The notes below the pieces were generated by a model. It saw only the letters and a list, made by a program, of their open reading frames with translations, was not told the origin of the DNA and made no database searches. DNA of 64,000 bases, taken from the NCBI GenBank assembly GCA_028752905.1, contig JAQNBH010000010.1, forward strand, positions 25,958,242 to 26,022,241. Direction: 5' to 3'. Of the stretch, positions 25,501-37,500 are shown one piece after another. Each line of letters starts with the position of its first letter. Position 1 is the stretch's first letter. The translations under genes were made by a program, and so were the position numbers. The DNA is from Cladorhizidae sp. MBARI D1340-BT2. Lineage: Eukaryota > Porifera > Demospongiae > Poecilosclerida > Cladorhizidae.

Positions 25501-28500
25501 CATTATGCAAGAAATTATGCAAGAAATGACTAAAAATAGAGAAATTATTTCCACTGGCATGTTCTAAACATGTTCTAAACACAATTATAAATGATAGAGA
25601 AATAAGCTTTTCCTCACCTTTAATGAGTAAGATTAGTTTAATATTAGTGTAGACATAATCAATATTAAAAAATGCCTAACCTTCAGTTGGAGAAGCTTCG
25701 ATAGTCGTGGATTGAACAGGTGCAGCAACTAAATTTAAAAACAACAACATATATTGAGATAAGATTATTAATTCCACTAATGACAGAACTAGGACTTCTC
25801 ATATCACTTCCTAGCCTATTTAAATACTACACACTAAAAGATTAACACTTCTAGAGAGGATTAAACAAAGTATTGTCTAATCGCACTCAACAATAATTAA
25901 CAATGCCTGACCTTCAGTCGAAGAAGACACAGCAGTTGTGGTTTCAACAGGTTGAACAACTGAAATGACAAAATATATTATGCAAGAAATAACTCGCACC
26001 AAAAGCAACAGTTAATTATTATTTCCACTGGCATGTTCTAAACACAATTATTATAAATGATAGAGAACTAGGATTTTCCTTATTGCTTCCAAACATATTT
26101 ACTTCGCCAAGTGCCCTAGGCATAAACTTGTACAGCATTATATATATATACATATAAATGTTGTGATGTGCTAAACCTGGATTTTTCATGCACATGCCCA
26201 GTAGACTGCTCTACCAAAATAAAACAGTGTTAAATCTCAACTTCCAGCTTGAATGGAAGAACTATTAAAATGACTGCAATCACAAATGCTATCATAACGG
26301 TCCTTCCTGGCCATTAAAGCTGTTTCGGGACACCCTTCTTCAGAGAGGAAAGTTATGCAACATCTATTCTTACCAAGAATGATTTGTTCTTGGATGAATT
26401 TCATCGGTGTACATTTTCTTGTAGACATAGAGTGACAGCACTGCTGTGTTGCTTTTGTTGGTTAATTCTTAAAACAATTGTTATTATTTGCTTTGTATTG
26501 ATCTGAAAAGTTTGTAAATATTATTCTTCACCAATACTTATAGCTATAAAATATAACTGTTATAAATGTAGTCATGGTCAGTCAGTTAACAGTAACTCAC
26601 ATTCAGTTGATGGAGAAGCCGTGGATTGAACAGGTTGAACGACTAAAATAAATGTGAAAAAATTAATTTTAAGTACATAAGAAATATTAAACAAAAATAA
26701 TAGCAATGATTAATTCCAATAGCAAATTAGTCAAATATAATAGCTGTGATATTTGTCATAGAGTGTCATGGGATGCAAGGCAAACAGACAGCCCTGCCAC
26801 AACCAATAGTGTGGATGATGTACTCTGGAGCATGGAGGGCCTACCAGATCTCAGCGATGATCTGTTTCAGATTATCCCAACAAGACACAGTGTGGGAAAG
26901 AGCCACTGCCCTCTGAAATGGTTGCATTGTACCTTCCACCATTCCATCTGTCTTGGGGTGGAATTCAGAGGTTCAGATTGACTTGATGCCAAAAAGTTTG
27001 AGGAACTCCTACATCAGTTCACTGCAAAAATTTGACCCTCTGTTGGTGAGAATTTCATCTGTTAGTCCTAGAGTTCAGCACCTCTGGCTATGTCCTTGCT
27101 GGTGGTTGTTCTGAGGAGGAATGCTTCTGGGTATCTCGTCCTGTAGTCGCATATGGTCAGTATGAAGCGATGTCCTTTCTCAGTGGGTGGTAATGGTCTA
27201 ATGACATTTATGGCAATGTAACGGAAAGGGTGAGCGACAACTGATAACAGTACCAGTGGTGCCTTGCGAGGTCTGTGATGGGTCATCTTCTGTTGGTAGC
27301 ATTGGCAGAGGTCAGCGTCATCACTTCTGATAGCTGGCCAGAAGATCTGGTGCAGTGCATGGTTGGTCATGCATTTCCTACCAAAGTGGCCTACCCATGG
27401 CACTAGATGGGTCATTCTTAGGGTGGTCTCTCTATCGGGGTGGGATGAGCTGTTCATCTTCAGGGAGCTACCACACAAGACAACAGGCTTCACACCATTC
27501 GAGATGGTGTAGGGATGCAACCCCCGAGGTCCATTGGACATCCTCCAAGAGCAGTGGCAACAACCCACAGAGAGCCAAGACAACATTGAGTCATACTTGA
27601 GAGAAAAGGAAACTGGAGACAGCCCGAGATCTGACAAAACCCAATTAAGTTCTGGTATAACCACCATGCAAGAGAGAGAACCTTCCAAGTAGACGACCTA
27701 GTGTTGGTACTCCTACCATCTGTCTTCAATTAGCTGAGAGCAAGATGGCAGGGACCTTTCCCCATAATGGAGAAGCTCTAAGATGACCTACAGGTTAAGA
27801 CCAGTCAGGGAGGGAAATCTAACAAGACATTCCATGTGAATATGCTTGCACGCTGGGAGTACCATCAGCAGTGTGTCTCTTCAGCTCAACCAGAGAACAA
27901 CTGGACAGAGATGAGACAGGCATCCTGACCCATACTGAGATGTCATCAGCACCACACCATATCAACCCAAACCTGGAACCAGCCCTACACGACCAACTGT
28001 TGCAGCTGCTGCATGAGAACTGACGCATCTTTGCCGACCAACCTGGCCTGACGATGATGGCAACTATTGAGATAGACATCAGGCTCGCAAGAGTGAAGGA
28101 AGAGGTAGCCCAGATGCTATGAGAAGGGCTGATTCAGTTCAGCAAGAGTCTGTGGGCAGCATCCATTTTGCTGATCCATAAGAAACACGGGTCTCACCGA
28201 GTCTCTGCACTGATTATAGGAAACTGAATGCAGTGACCCGCACTGATCTATTCGCAATGCTATGCATCAAGGACCTCATTGATGGACTAGCTGGAGCTCC
28301 TTATATCACTACCCTGGGCCTGACAAAGGCATATTGACAGGTGCCGGTGGCCGAGGGATCATGGGGAGAAGATGGCTTTAATGAACCCATTTGGAAAGTA
28401 CCACTTCTCTGTGGTGCCCTTCAGCCTGCCACTTTCCAATGTTCTATTAGCTTACTAGAATCGGCAGTAATGGCAAAGAACAAGTGGAATTTGATCATAT

Positions 28501-31500
28501 TTGAGCTAGTAGGAGGCAAAGAAAGAGAAAGAGAAAGATGCTGGAGATCTAAAGCTAGCAACTAACTCTAGCTAGCAACTAGCTCTAGCTAACATCTAGT
28601 TGTGTAGGAGTGTAGTTATAGCTAGGACTAGATAAGCAACCTGCTTCCAAGCATTTTCCTCTTACATCCTATATTTTTTAAGAGGCATGCCACAAACATG
28701 AGAAGCTTCTCACCAATTCCTCTTCATCAATGACCACCTCTTAGTTCAACGTAATCTTGAAGGGCAGAATGGAATGCAATACTCTGCACGGCCACCATCA
28801 TATTGGGAATTGGCCTTAATGCACATTATTGACATTTGACGTGCATTGACAAAGTAGTGTGGACAGGCTTTTAATTGACATGAATATGATACATGACATA
28901 GAGTTTCTTATTGCCTCCAAGATATTATTACTAAGCCCTAGAAAAGTAATGCTCTGCATGCAGGTGATAAGGAATAATTAACATGCCTCACCTTCAGTTG
29001 AAGAAGCTGTAGCAGTTGTGGTCGCAATAGCTATAATGAAAAAAGATAAATGTACTCTCAATGAACTCTCAGTTGACATAATAACATTAAAATCACCTTC
29101 TCAATAATCAACTTCAAATTTTATTCACCCGACGTTTCGACTAGATGTTCTAGTCTTCATCAGGAATAATGAGGCGCTGATGAAGACTAGATGTTCTAGT
29201 CTTCATCAGGAATATATTTATTATTATGTAAGCAATAACAAACAAAACAACAGGAACAATGAAAAGATTACTATTACAACTAGCTTTGTTTTAATACATT
29301 TAAAAAAGATTACACTATAAAAGAGCAACATCTTAAGATAGTGTTTAAATTTTGTCAGGTACAATGCCAATGCCAAGAGCATATAACACGTAAAGAAGTG
29401 GAATAGTACAGAGGTCACTTGATTTTTAGCGACTACTTTTCAAATTTCAATTAAGTATGTGGACAATGTCTAATAGCCTGCAATATCACCTATAAGCTGT
29501 GACATTCGAGGAGAGAAGTTATTTCATGAGAGAGAAGATCTTATAAATTTTAAGCTGATTTATTATGAAGTGGCAATTGCAAGATCTACTTGCGATTAAA
29601 CTCAGAGAAAGTACAGCAGCAGAATTGTATCTATAGTACAGCCATGTCTGTTAGAGCATAATAATGTATAGCCAAATGCTAATTTGAAGACTTTTGCTGT
29701 GAATTCATGTTTAAAACTTGGACTGGTCTTCACCGCAAATGTTTAGACTTATCCTCAGTTGTTGATGTAAAAGTTGGAATAATAAATAGCTATTTGGCTA
29801 GCATATATAGCAATTGACACATCTAGAGTTGAATGGGAAATGTGAATGGAAAAATATAATATTTGAACATTCCAGTTTGGAAGAAAAACGATGTTAAGTA
29901 TCATCACCATCTTATATGTGATCCTAAATGGTAAAGGGTCTAACAATTTCTTCCTTTTGCTGTTCTTTTATAGCCTCCTTCAACAGAATAGTCCAGCATT
30001 AGTAGCTCCTTTCAAACACTCGCCAAACACCCTTCCCACAGCATGTGTGGTAATGGTTTGCACTGGTGTATACATGTGTGTGTTTCTGTCTGTGTGTGTG
30101 TGTGTGTGTGTGTTAGGCTTAATGGTCTTTATTAAACTTGGTAGGCAATTAAGTATGCACTAAGGAACAACTGTGAAGGTTATGGTAGAAGGACAAAGGT
30201 CAAGATAAAATGGGTAATACATGAAGATGGCTTAATGATTACCAAAGTTAATAGACACATTTCCCCAAAAATGACTCATTAATTATGGACGGTCAATGGG
30301 TGGGATCTGCATCAAATGATGCTTGTTTTTATTTCTTTTTATTGCACATTAATTGCACATTACAAAAGTCATCATCTTTAGTTGTTGTTTTGTTTTATTG
30401 TTGTTGTTGTTTTGTTGTTAGAGTCGGTCCCTCAGTGGTAACCAGCTTCAACTCTGTCTTGCAGAACAGCAGAAATCAACAAATCTGGTATTAGGTATTA
30501 TAATAAGTTAACTAGCTAGATTGAGTCAAGCAATGATAAACTTGAGTTTTGATTTTGAGGAACCGAATGATGGTTGGAATGCAAGAAGGTAAAGCTCTGT
30601 GCGTTGTATCTAATCATCTTTCTGGATTCATCTGGCATTGTGCAGCTGATAGCATCCATTTGGCATCTTGGAGCTAATCTATCAGTCAAAGAAGCCTTTA
30701 TGGTTTTGTATCATTATCCAAACATCACAAGCCAATACTTGATAAACACAGAGGTACAAAGTATAAAGACAAATCAGAGGCAGAGAGAAGTAGTTACATT
30801 CAACAAACTGTGAGCATTGTTTTTCTGCTATACAGCTGAATAATAACCTACTAAAGGTCCACTGTGCTTCTGCAGGAATGATTTAATGAAGTGATCATAC
30901 ATGTGCAAAAGAAAGGTAGAGTTGTATATTATAAAGTTATGAGTTTCATTCTTAATGTGAAATCAAAGGAGAAAAATTGGTCTACTTCTACTTCTAATAT
31001 AGTTTTCTCCAGATCTTCAATTAAGTTTGCTCTTGCCTCACCCACCTATTTTTACAGCTACCTCCCTGAAATTACGTCATAAATTACACACAAGGCAGAG
31101 GATAGTGATGAAGATGATTCATCCACTGACTTGGATGAAGCTTAAGTTGGTGGAAGGTTTAATGAACCTGAGGACCAAGAAAAACTGGAAAGAAACCTGC
31201 TGAAAAACAACAACAGAATATCCTAACGTAAAACTAGTTCTACCTTGCTCTCTTGCTCTAACTTGCTAGCTTTATTGAAATCATGCAAATAATCATTTGA
31301 GCATAAAATAATGTGGGGGGAGGAGCGGTGTCATTTAGAATCTCCACGCCAGCATCATAATCCAGGTACTAAAGCAGATGTAGCAAGTATTCACTTCTGA
31401 TTTTACGAGGAGTGTAGTTAACTGCTGAGGATGCTAATTTACAAAAAATATATACCAGATCATATACTAAAGTAGTTAAGCATATTTTTATTTTTTGTCT

Positions 31501-34500
31501 GTAAAGGGAGAGACACTAACTCATTAGAATGTTTTACAAGTGTGTGTATGCATGTCTTCATAAATAGTATTTTGGTGTGGAGATGAGAGATGGTGAATTC
31601 AATTAATGAACATCACAAAATACTGCACAACAGTGGTGGTATTTTTGGCTGTGGTATTTATTTCTTCATATTCTAAGGCCTATATTAGTTAACCAGAGGG
31701 TGATTTGCTGACAATGCCAGATTTTAAAGACCTGGTAACAAAGTGGATGGGTGGACTCCTACCCTTAACCCCCAAGATACATGAAACATGATTATGTCAT
31801 ATATTTACGTTGTTCGCAGGTTGAGCCAGAAAAGCCAGAAAGACATGAACATTGTCCAAGACTATTGCAAATCTATAACACACAAATATACATTATCATT
31901 AATACATTTTCATGGTAATGAATTTTTTGTATTGTTACTTTAGAGTACACTTTCCTGTCAGCTAGTCTATAATGCAGTAATCGCCAAGTGTAGCACCATG
32001 CAAATGCTGTACTACTATTAGCATATATTATATTCTTACTCCGCTACTGTTGCCAGAGCATGTCATTCCATTACTTCCCACAGGACAGGTTGGAAGGTTG
32101 AGAGTGGACAAAGGCACACACTGCTGTGATGAACACACCATATCATCGCCACATTTTGTGCCTGGTGCAACTAGTCCAGGATTTGGTTCATCAGATGTGA
32201 AGGGAATGCCGAAGGATCTGGAAAGTCAAAATGTTCTGTGGTTATTATGTACTCATGAATATCGAGATGAATTAGGTGGATATTTGGTAATGGCCTTGTC
32301 ATGTCAATTAACACTTGTTTGTACCTATTAAAGTGGGACAGTTGCATTTTTAATTTTTTTAATTTTTACTTGTGGTTAAAACTTTTGAGCTCCATAGATT
32401 CTGCAAACTTCATGGTATGGACTTGATATATAGTTCAAAAGATAGGTCTCTCTGTGTGCTCTCATTTGATACTAAAATATGTTTCATAGGTATAACTATA
32501 GGCAAGTTACTAGACCCTAAAGTGGAGGGACCTCAAAAACCTGCATCCCAAAAACCTCACTCCAGATTGCTAAGTGCAAAAAAAATTGAAATTGGTACGA
32601 GTGGCTAGGGGAAGCCCTAGAGCATTCAATGACTTTTTTCATTAGGCGTTAAAATTTTAGTACATGGTCAAGCGCATGGGTGGAAAATTGATTACCATAC
32701 CAGAAGTTTGCAGAATCTACGGAGCTCTAAAGTTGTAACCACGAGTAAAAAAAAAGTAAAAAAAAAAATGCAACTGTCTCCTCTGTGGTTATTGTGTAAC
32801 TCATGAACATCGAGATGAATTAGGTGGATATTTGGTAATGGCCTTGTCATGTCTTGTTCGTACCTATTAAGGGGGAATAGTGACCACTCTCCCTCACGCT
32901 ACTGCCACACCAGTTAAACTTTGACCTAAGTGGAGTTATGCCCTTGCTATAGCAAATACTCCCTGAGCCAGCTTGTTCCATTGGCTTGGCATTTAAAGGT
33001 GTTTCTCCATTCATAACACAGCTATTATTGATTAGTGGGTACGTAATATTCTGTTCTTTTTTAGCTCTGGCACATTTTGCCCTTACTCTATATACCACTG
33101 CAAGGTGAGTGGGCAGGAATTAGATACTAGCAATGATTACTTTACTTATAACCAGTGTTTGGGCTTGCTATGTGTGGACTGCACAGAAATATGACTGTGC
33201 TTGCATGTGCAATTGCTTCTGCACCCACCTGCCCCAGGTATGCACCCAAGTGCCCTTCCCATGTTTGTACCCCACCAGGTGTGCATCCCACCCGCCTTTC
33301 CTGGTATGCATCCACCTATCCTTCCCTGGTGTTCGACTGTCTGCCCACCCTTAAGTGTGCACCCACTTGTCCTTCCCAGGTGTGCACCCACTTGCCCTTC
33401 ATATATGTGCACCCACTGCCCTTCCCAGGGTGTGCACCTACCTGCTTTCCCAGGTCGGACCTCACTCTGGTAACTATGTTTAGAATTTTATATTTTACTT
33501 TCATTCCCTCAGACTTCTGCCACCAGAAACAAGATGCATTTGGCAACTCCTCAGATTTATGTCCCTCAAATTATGACTGACTCTAGTGGAATTACATTAG
33601 ACTGAGCGCTGATCGAATTTCTAGTAAAGCTCAAATATGACCAAAAGTTTTTATTTTAAAACACAAGCAAGTTCATTATTACCAAAGCTCCATTTTTCCT
33701 ACGAATGACACTTCATGTAAGGAACACATTTCTATATCAATTATAGACCCCGCTTATGATTCATGTTTCACAGTAGAATTACCTGCATATGTCAACACTA
33801 CTACCACTAAATGTGGTAGTTAATTGGAATCCGCTTATGCTATAAATGTTCTGAAATGAGCCATTCGAACACTGTAACTGACCACAACGGACATCGCTGC
33901 ATAACCAAGCCAGAGGAGATAATCATTAAATCAGTGGTTGGTATAAAGTTAAGTGAACACATACCTTGACTGGCATGACACAAAAGCTGAAGAATTATGT
34001 CCACAGTTTCCACCTTGATCTCCGTTTGTGTTTAGCCCAAAACAGATCGTGCTGCCTTCCGTAGTACCTGTACTCCCAAGTCATAACAACATTCACATAG
34101 TACTCATAGACCTCCCCCCACTGTTGTTGTAGGTACAAGCCTCACAAAGTCACCAATATGTCACTCAATCTTGTAGTCCTTGCTTAACTTTCTCTCTCTC
34201 CCCCCTCAACCTACATAATATATAAACCTTTCTTGGCTTTTGTATCTCCCACCTTTTCTCCACACCTTTTCTAATGTTCTCAGTTACCTTCGCACTTATG
34301 AGGTCTGATTGAAAATACAGGGGGAAATGTGTATCCTTATTGCAGCTCCATGGCCTCCGCATGCATCTAGTTAAACATTCATATCTCGGTGTTTTCTTTG
34401 GCACCAATATTGTAGGTGCAGGTATAACCATACCAAAGTTGCATCATACATATTATTACCAGCTGCCAAAATTCCATGGATTTTACCTGAATTCAGCACC

Positions 34501-37500
34501 TTGTCCTGGAGTCCTGTACTACTTAATCCCCTACAATTTGAGCTAGCTATCTGCCTTAGCACTTTTTCAACCACCCCATGTACACAGCTATAAGTTTCTA
34601 ATTTAATGTCAAGAGGTTTGGAAGTGGAAGCAAGCAAGAAGGAGGTGTCATTTATTGTTCAAGGAAACATCTCTTGCAATGTTTTCTCTGTTGCCTGTGG
34701 TTGTGGTATGTGTAAAGCTAAATAGCACATATTCAATAAGAAGCACTATGAGTTGGCAAAATGGATTCCGGTCGATGCTAAAACACTGTTAAAGCCATGA
34801 TACAAATTCATGTAATCGACAGATGTTATGCATTCTACGGTCAATGTGACCTGCTAATACTATATAGTAGTAAGGTTGAGCAGAATTGATACACTAATGA
34901 AGTTTTGATTGAATATCAAATTGCAATCAGCCCATTATTGGCAGGATTTTATCATGCCTGTTGCACCACAAATATTACAACTTACAATAACCTTCTCAAA
35001 AATCAGTTTTACTCTATTGATGAATGCTCTAGCCTTCATCGGGAATAATCTGTTTATGATATACATATGATGAGTCACAATGTATGCCAAATGGTGATCT
35101 CAGTGAAATTGAGGTTCATGACTCTTTGGTAGCTATGCTTACATGCACAAAGGCACACTCATAGAGCTACGTAGCTGCACATCCAATGCCAATGTCACCC
35201 CCAAACTGAGACCTATCACTTTGTCAGCAACTAGCTCAGACATCACTATACCTACAATTACAATTTTAGACTGCAAGCAAGGCTCACTGTTGAAGCTATT
35301 TTTATATCAATTGCAAATGAAATGTATTTGAGCTTCAAAACAGACTTTTATCTTTAGAATTCTGATTTTTATATATTGCCCTAGACCCTCACATACTAAT
35401 CTTTGAGATTTTGTCCAAATAAGTCCATGACTTTGTAATCATGCAACTATGTTATGGTTATATCTGCACCTTCAATTTTAATGGCAATAGTGACCTAATT
35501 TTAAAATTGTTGCAATCCGGAGACAAGATTAAAGTGTAAGTTATGTAATTCCATATCAGACTCACTCTATATTGTATATTTCCAATTTTGACCTAAACAT
35601 CTTTCATTATTTGAAACTTACTCCATGCAGCCATGCACTGTGCTCTGTGTGTAGGACATTTCCCTTCCTTGCAATGTCCAGTGTCGGATGCACACACGGT
35701 ACCATCCACTACATATATGTTGCCTGGACACTCGCCAAAAGCTCCTGTGCAATCTTCTGCAATGTCACATTCTCCAGACTTAGCTCGGCACTGGGTCATA
35801 CTTGGCTTGAAATGACACTCACTGTCACAGCATTGGCCAATGGAACACTGAGATCCACTTGTAAACTGACAGTTTGTAGCATTGCAGCACATATTAGTGC
35901 ACTCGTCTACATCTCCACAGTCACATGACTCAGTACCTTCCCGGATTCCATTGCCGCAGCGCTCACCTTCCACAGTGGTGTTGGGAGTATTGAATAAACA
36001 CGAGTCTTTATTCATAGAGATGAGTGCATTCCAAGTTGCTATGCTACAGTTACTGAAACTGACAGGTGGAGGTGTAGATGCGGAAGCTGCCATGATACAC
36101 CCCTGAGCATCTGAACATGCACAAGTTGCTATTGAGAAAATATTAATATCATCAATAAATATTTCAGCCAACCCTCCTTCATACTGTTCACATAATTTTG
36201 ATTAGAATTTCTCAACAGCTACAGTTTTTTTTATATCCCAAGGCTACATATATGGCTATCTATTTCTGTGACAACAAAATATATAAGGAATTTATCGGGT
36301 AAAAATGTAAATAGGTTGAACTCTGTGTATATGGGGTTACCATGGATACCATATGGGAGACGGCTTTTGGTAATTTCTCTGACCTATGACAGAGGAGAAA
36401 CACAGCTGTGGTAAAACTGATTGCTTTTAGAGGCCATGATTATTCATAGATATTTGGAATGTCATCTGAAGGCTTGAAAATAATGACACAAGAAAGATGT
36501 CACCACTCGCTGAATGAGCCAAGAGTAACTCTAACTGCTCATCATGAACACATAGATAACTTTAATACTAACTCATGATGGATATGCTGTAATGTTAATA
36601 ATAGTGACCATTCTTCCTTAAAAATTACATGCAATTATGTTACAGTGAGTGCTGCATTCATCCATCTCAAGGCTAAATTATTACCATCTTGATCATAATG
36701 TGCCATGTTGAGGATGTGTCCCAACTCATGAGCAGCTGTCGCAACAATATTAGGCAAGGATACTCCACGATCATGAGACAGTCCTACAGAAGATTCCAAT
36801 GAACATATGGTCCCTACATTTGCCAGACCCAAAACGTTATCATCCAAATCAATGCCTCTAAAATAAATAAAATAAACACATATGATAATAACTGCATTAC
36901 AGTTTCTGGTTCAATATGAAATGTAAATATTTAGATAACTCTGAATATTGAGGTCAGCTAAGAGGCAGGTTGTCCTAATAGTCAATAGTCCTCAAAGGAA
37001 TGACCCAAGCTCAAGAGACCCCTTAGTTACTTCCATCACCCTTATCTAATGCTGGAGTAAAAATGTAGATCTATCTACATATAGTCGGGTAGACATGAAT
37101 ATGATTAGTTGTATGGAAAAGAGTTGAGATAGGATGGAACAACAAATTTACCATTTTGAAAAATTATATTAAAATTTATTCAAACTTTTTGTGTATGCTT
37201 ATAATGTATTCTGCTGTACAATTACTGTTTGTGATCATACCACTCTATAATTATACACTTCTTGTAAAAAGCGTTAGCCCTTAGCTATTAAAAATTAGTT
37301 GTATTGCATATGAAAAACACTCGCAAACAAAATTTGAAATTGGTAAATACACATTAATATTGTTCAATATTGTTCAGATAGATAAAATTCAAAAATGATG
37401 AAATTTTCAGCTGGCGACAAAATTTCTCTTTTATTAGCTTAAATTGTTTTTTTAAACCAAAGTACTCTGGTCTTCTTCAGTACTTTCGTTGAAACTTTGG

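Larger units (their letters stand above)
26643..28991. other. ADAM intron 16 with rearranged gypsy remnants
   Basis: This is the intron between the first two stalk mini-exons. It is largely occupied by the gypsy fragments at about 26800-28440. After 28540 there is an AGCT-rich simple stretch (ctagctctagctaac words) and no gene. Confidence 0.55.

Noticed and set aside
33133..33580. Cys/Pro-rich frames on both strands
   Set aside because: They arise from a degenerate 30-35 bp tandem repeat.
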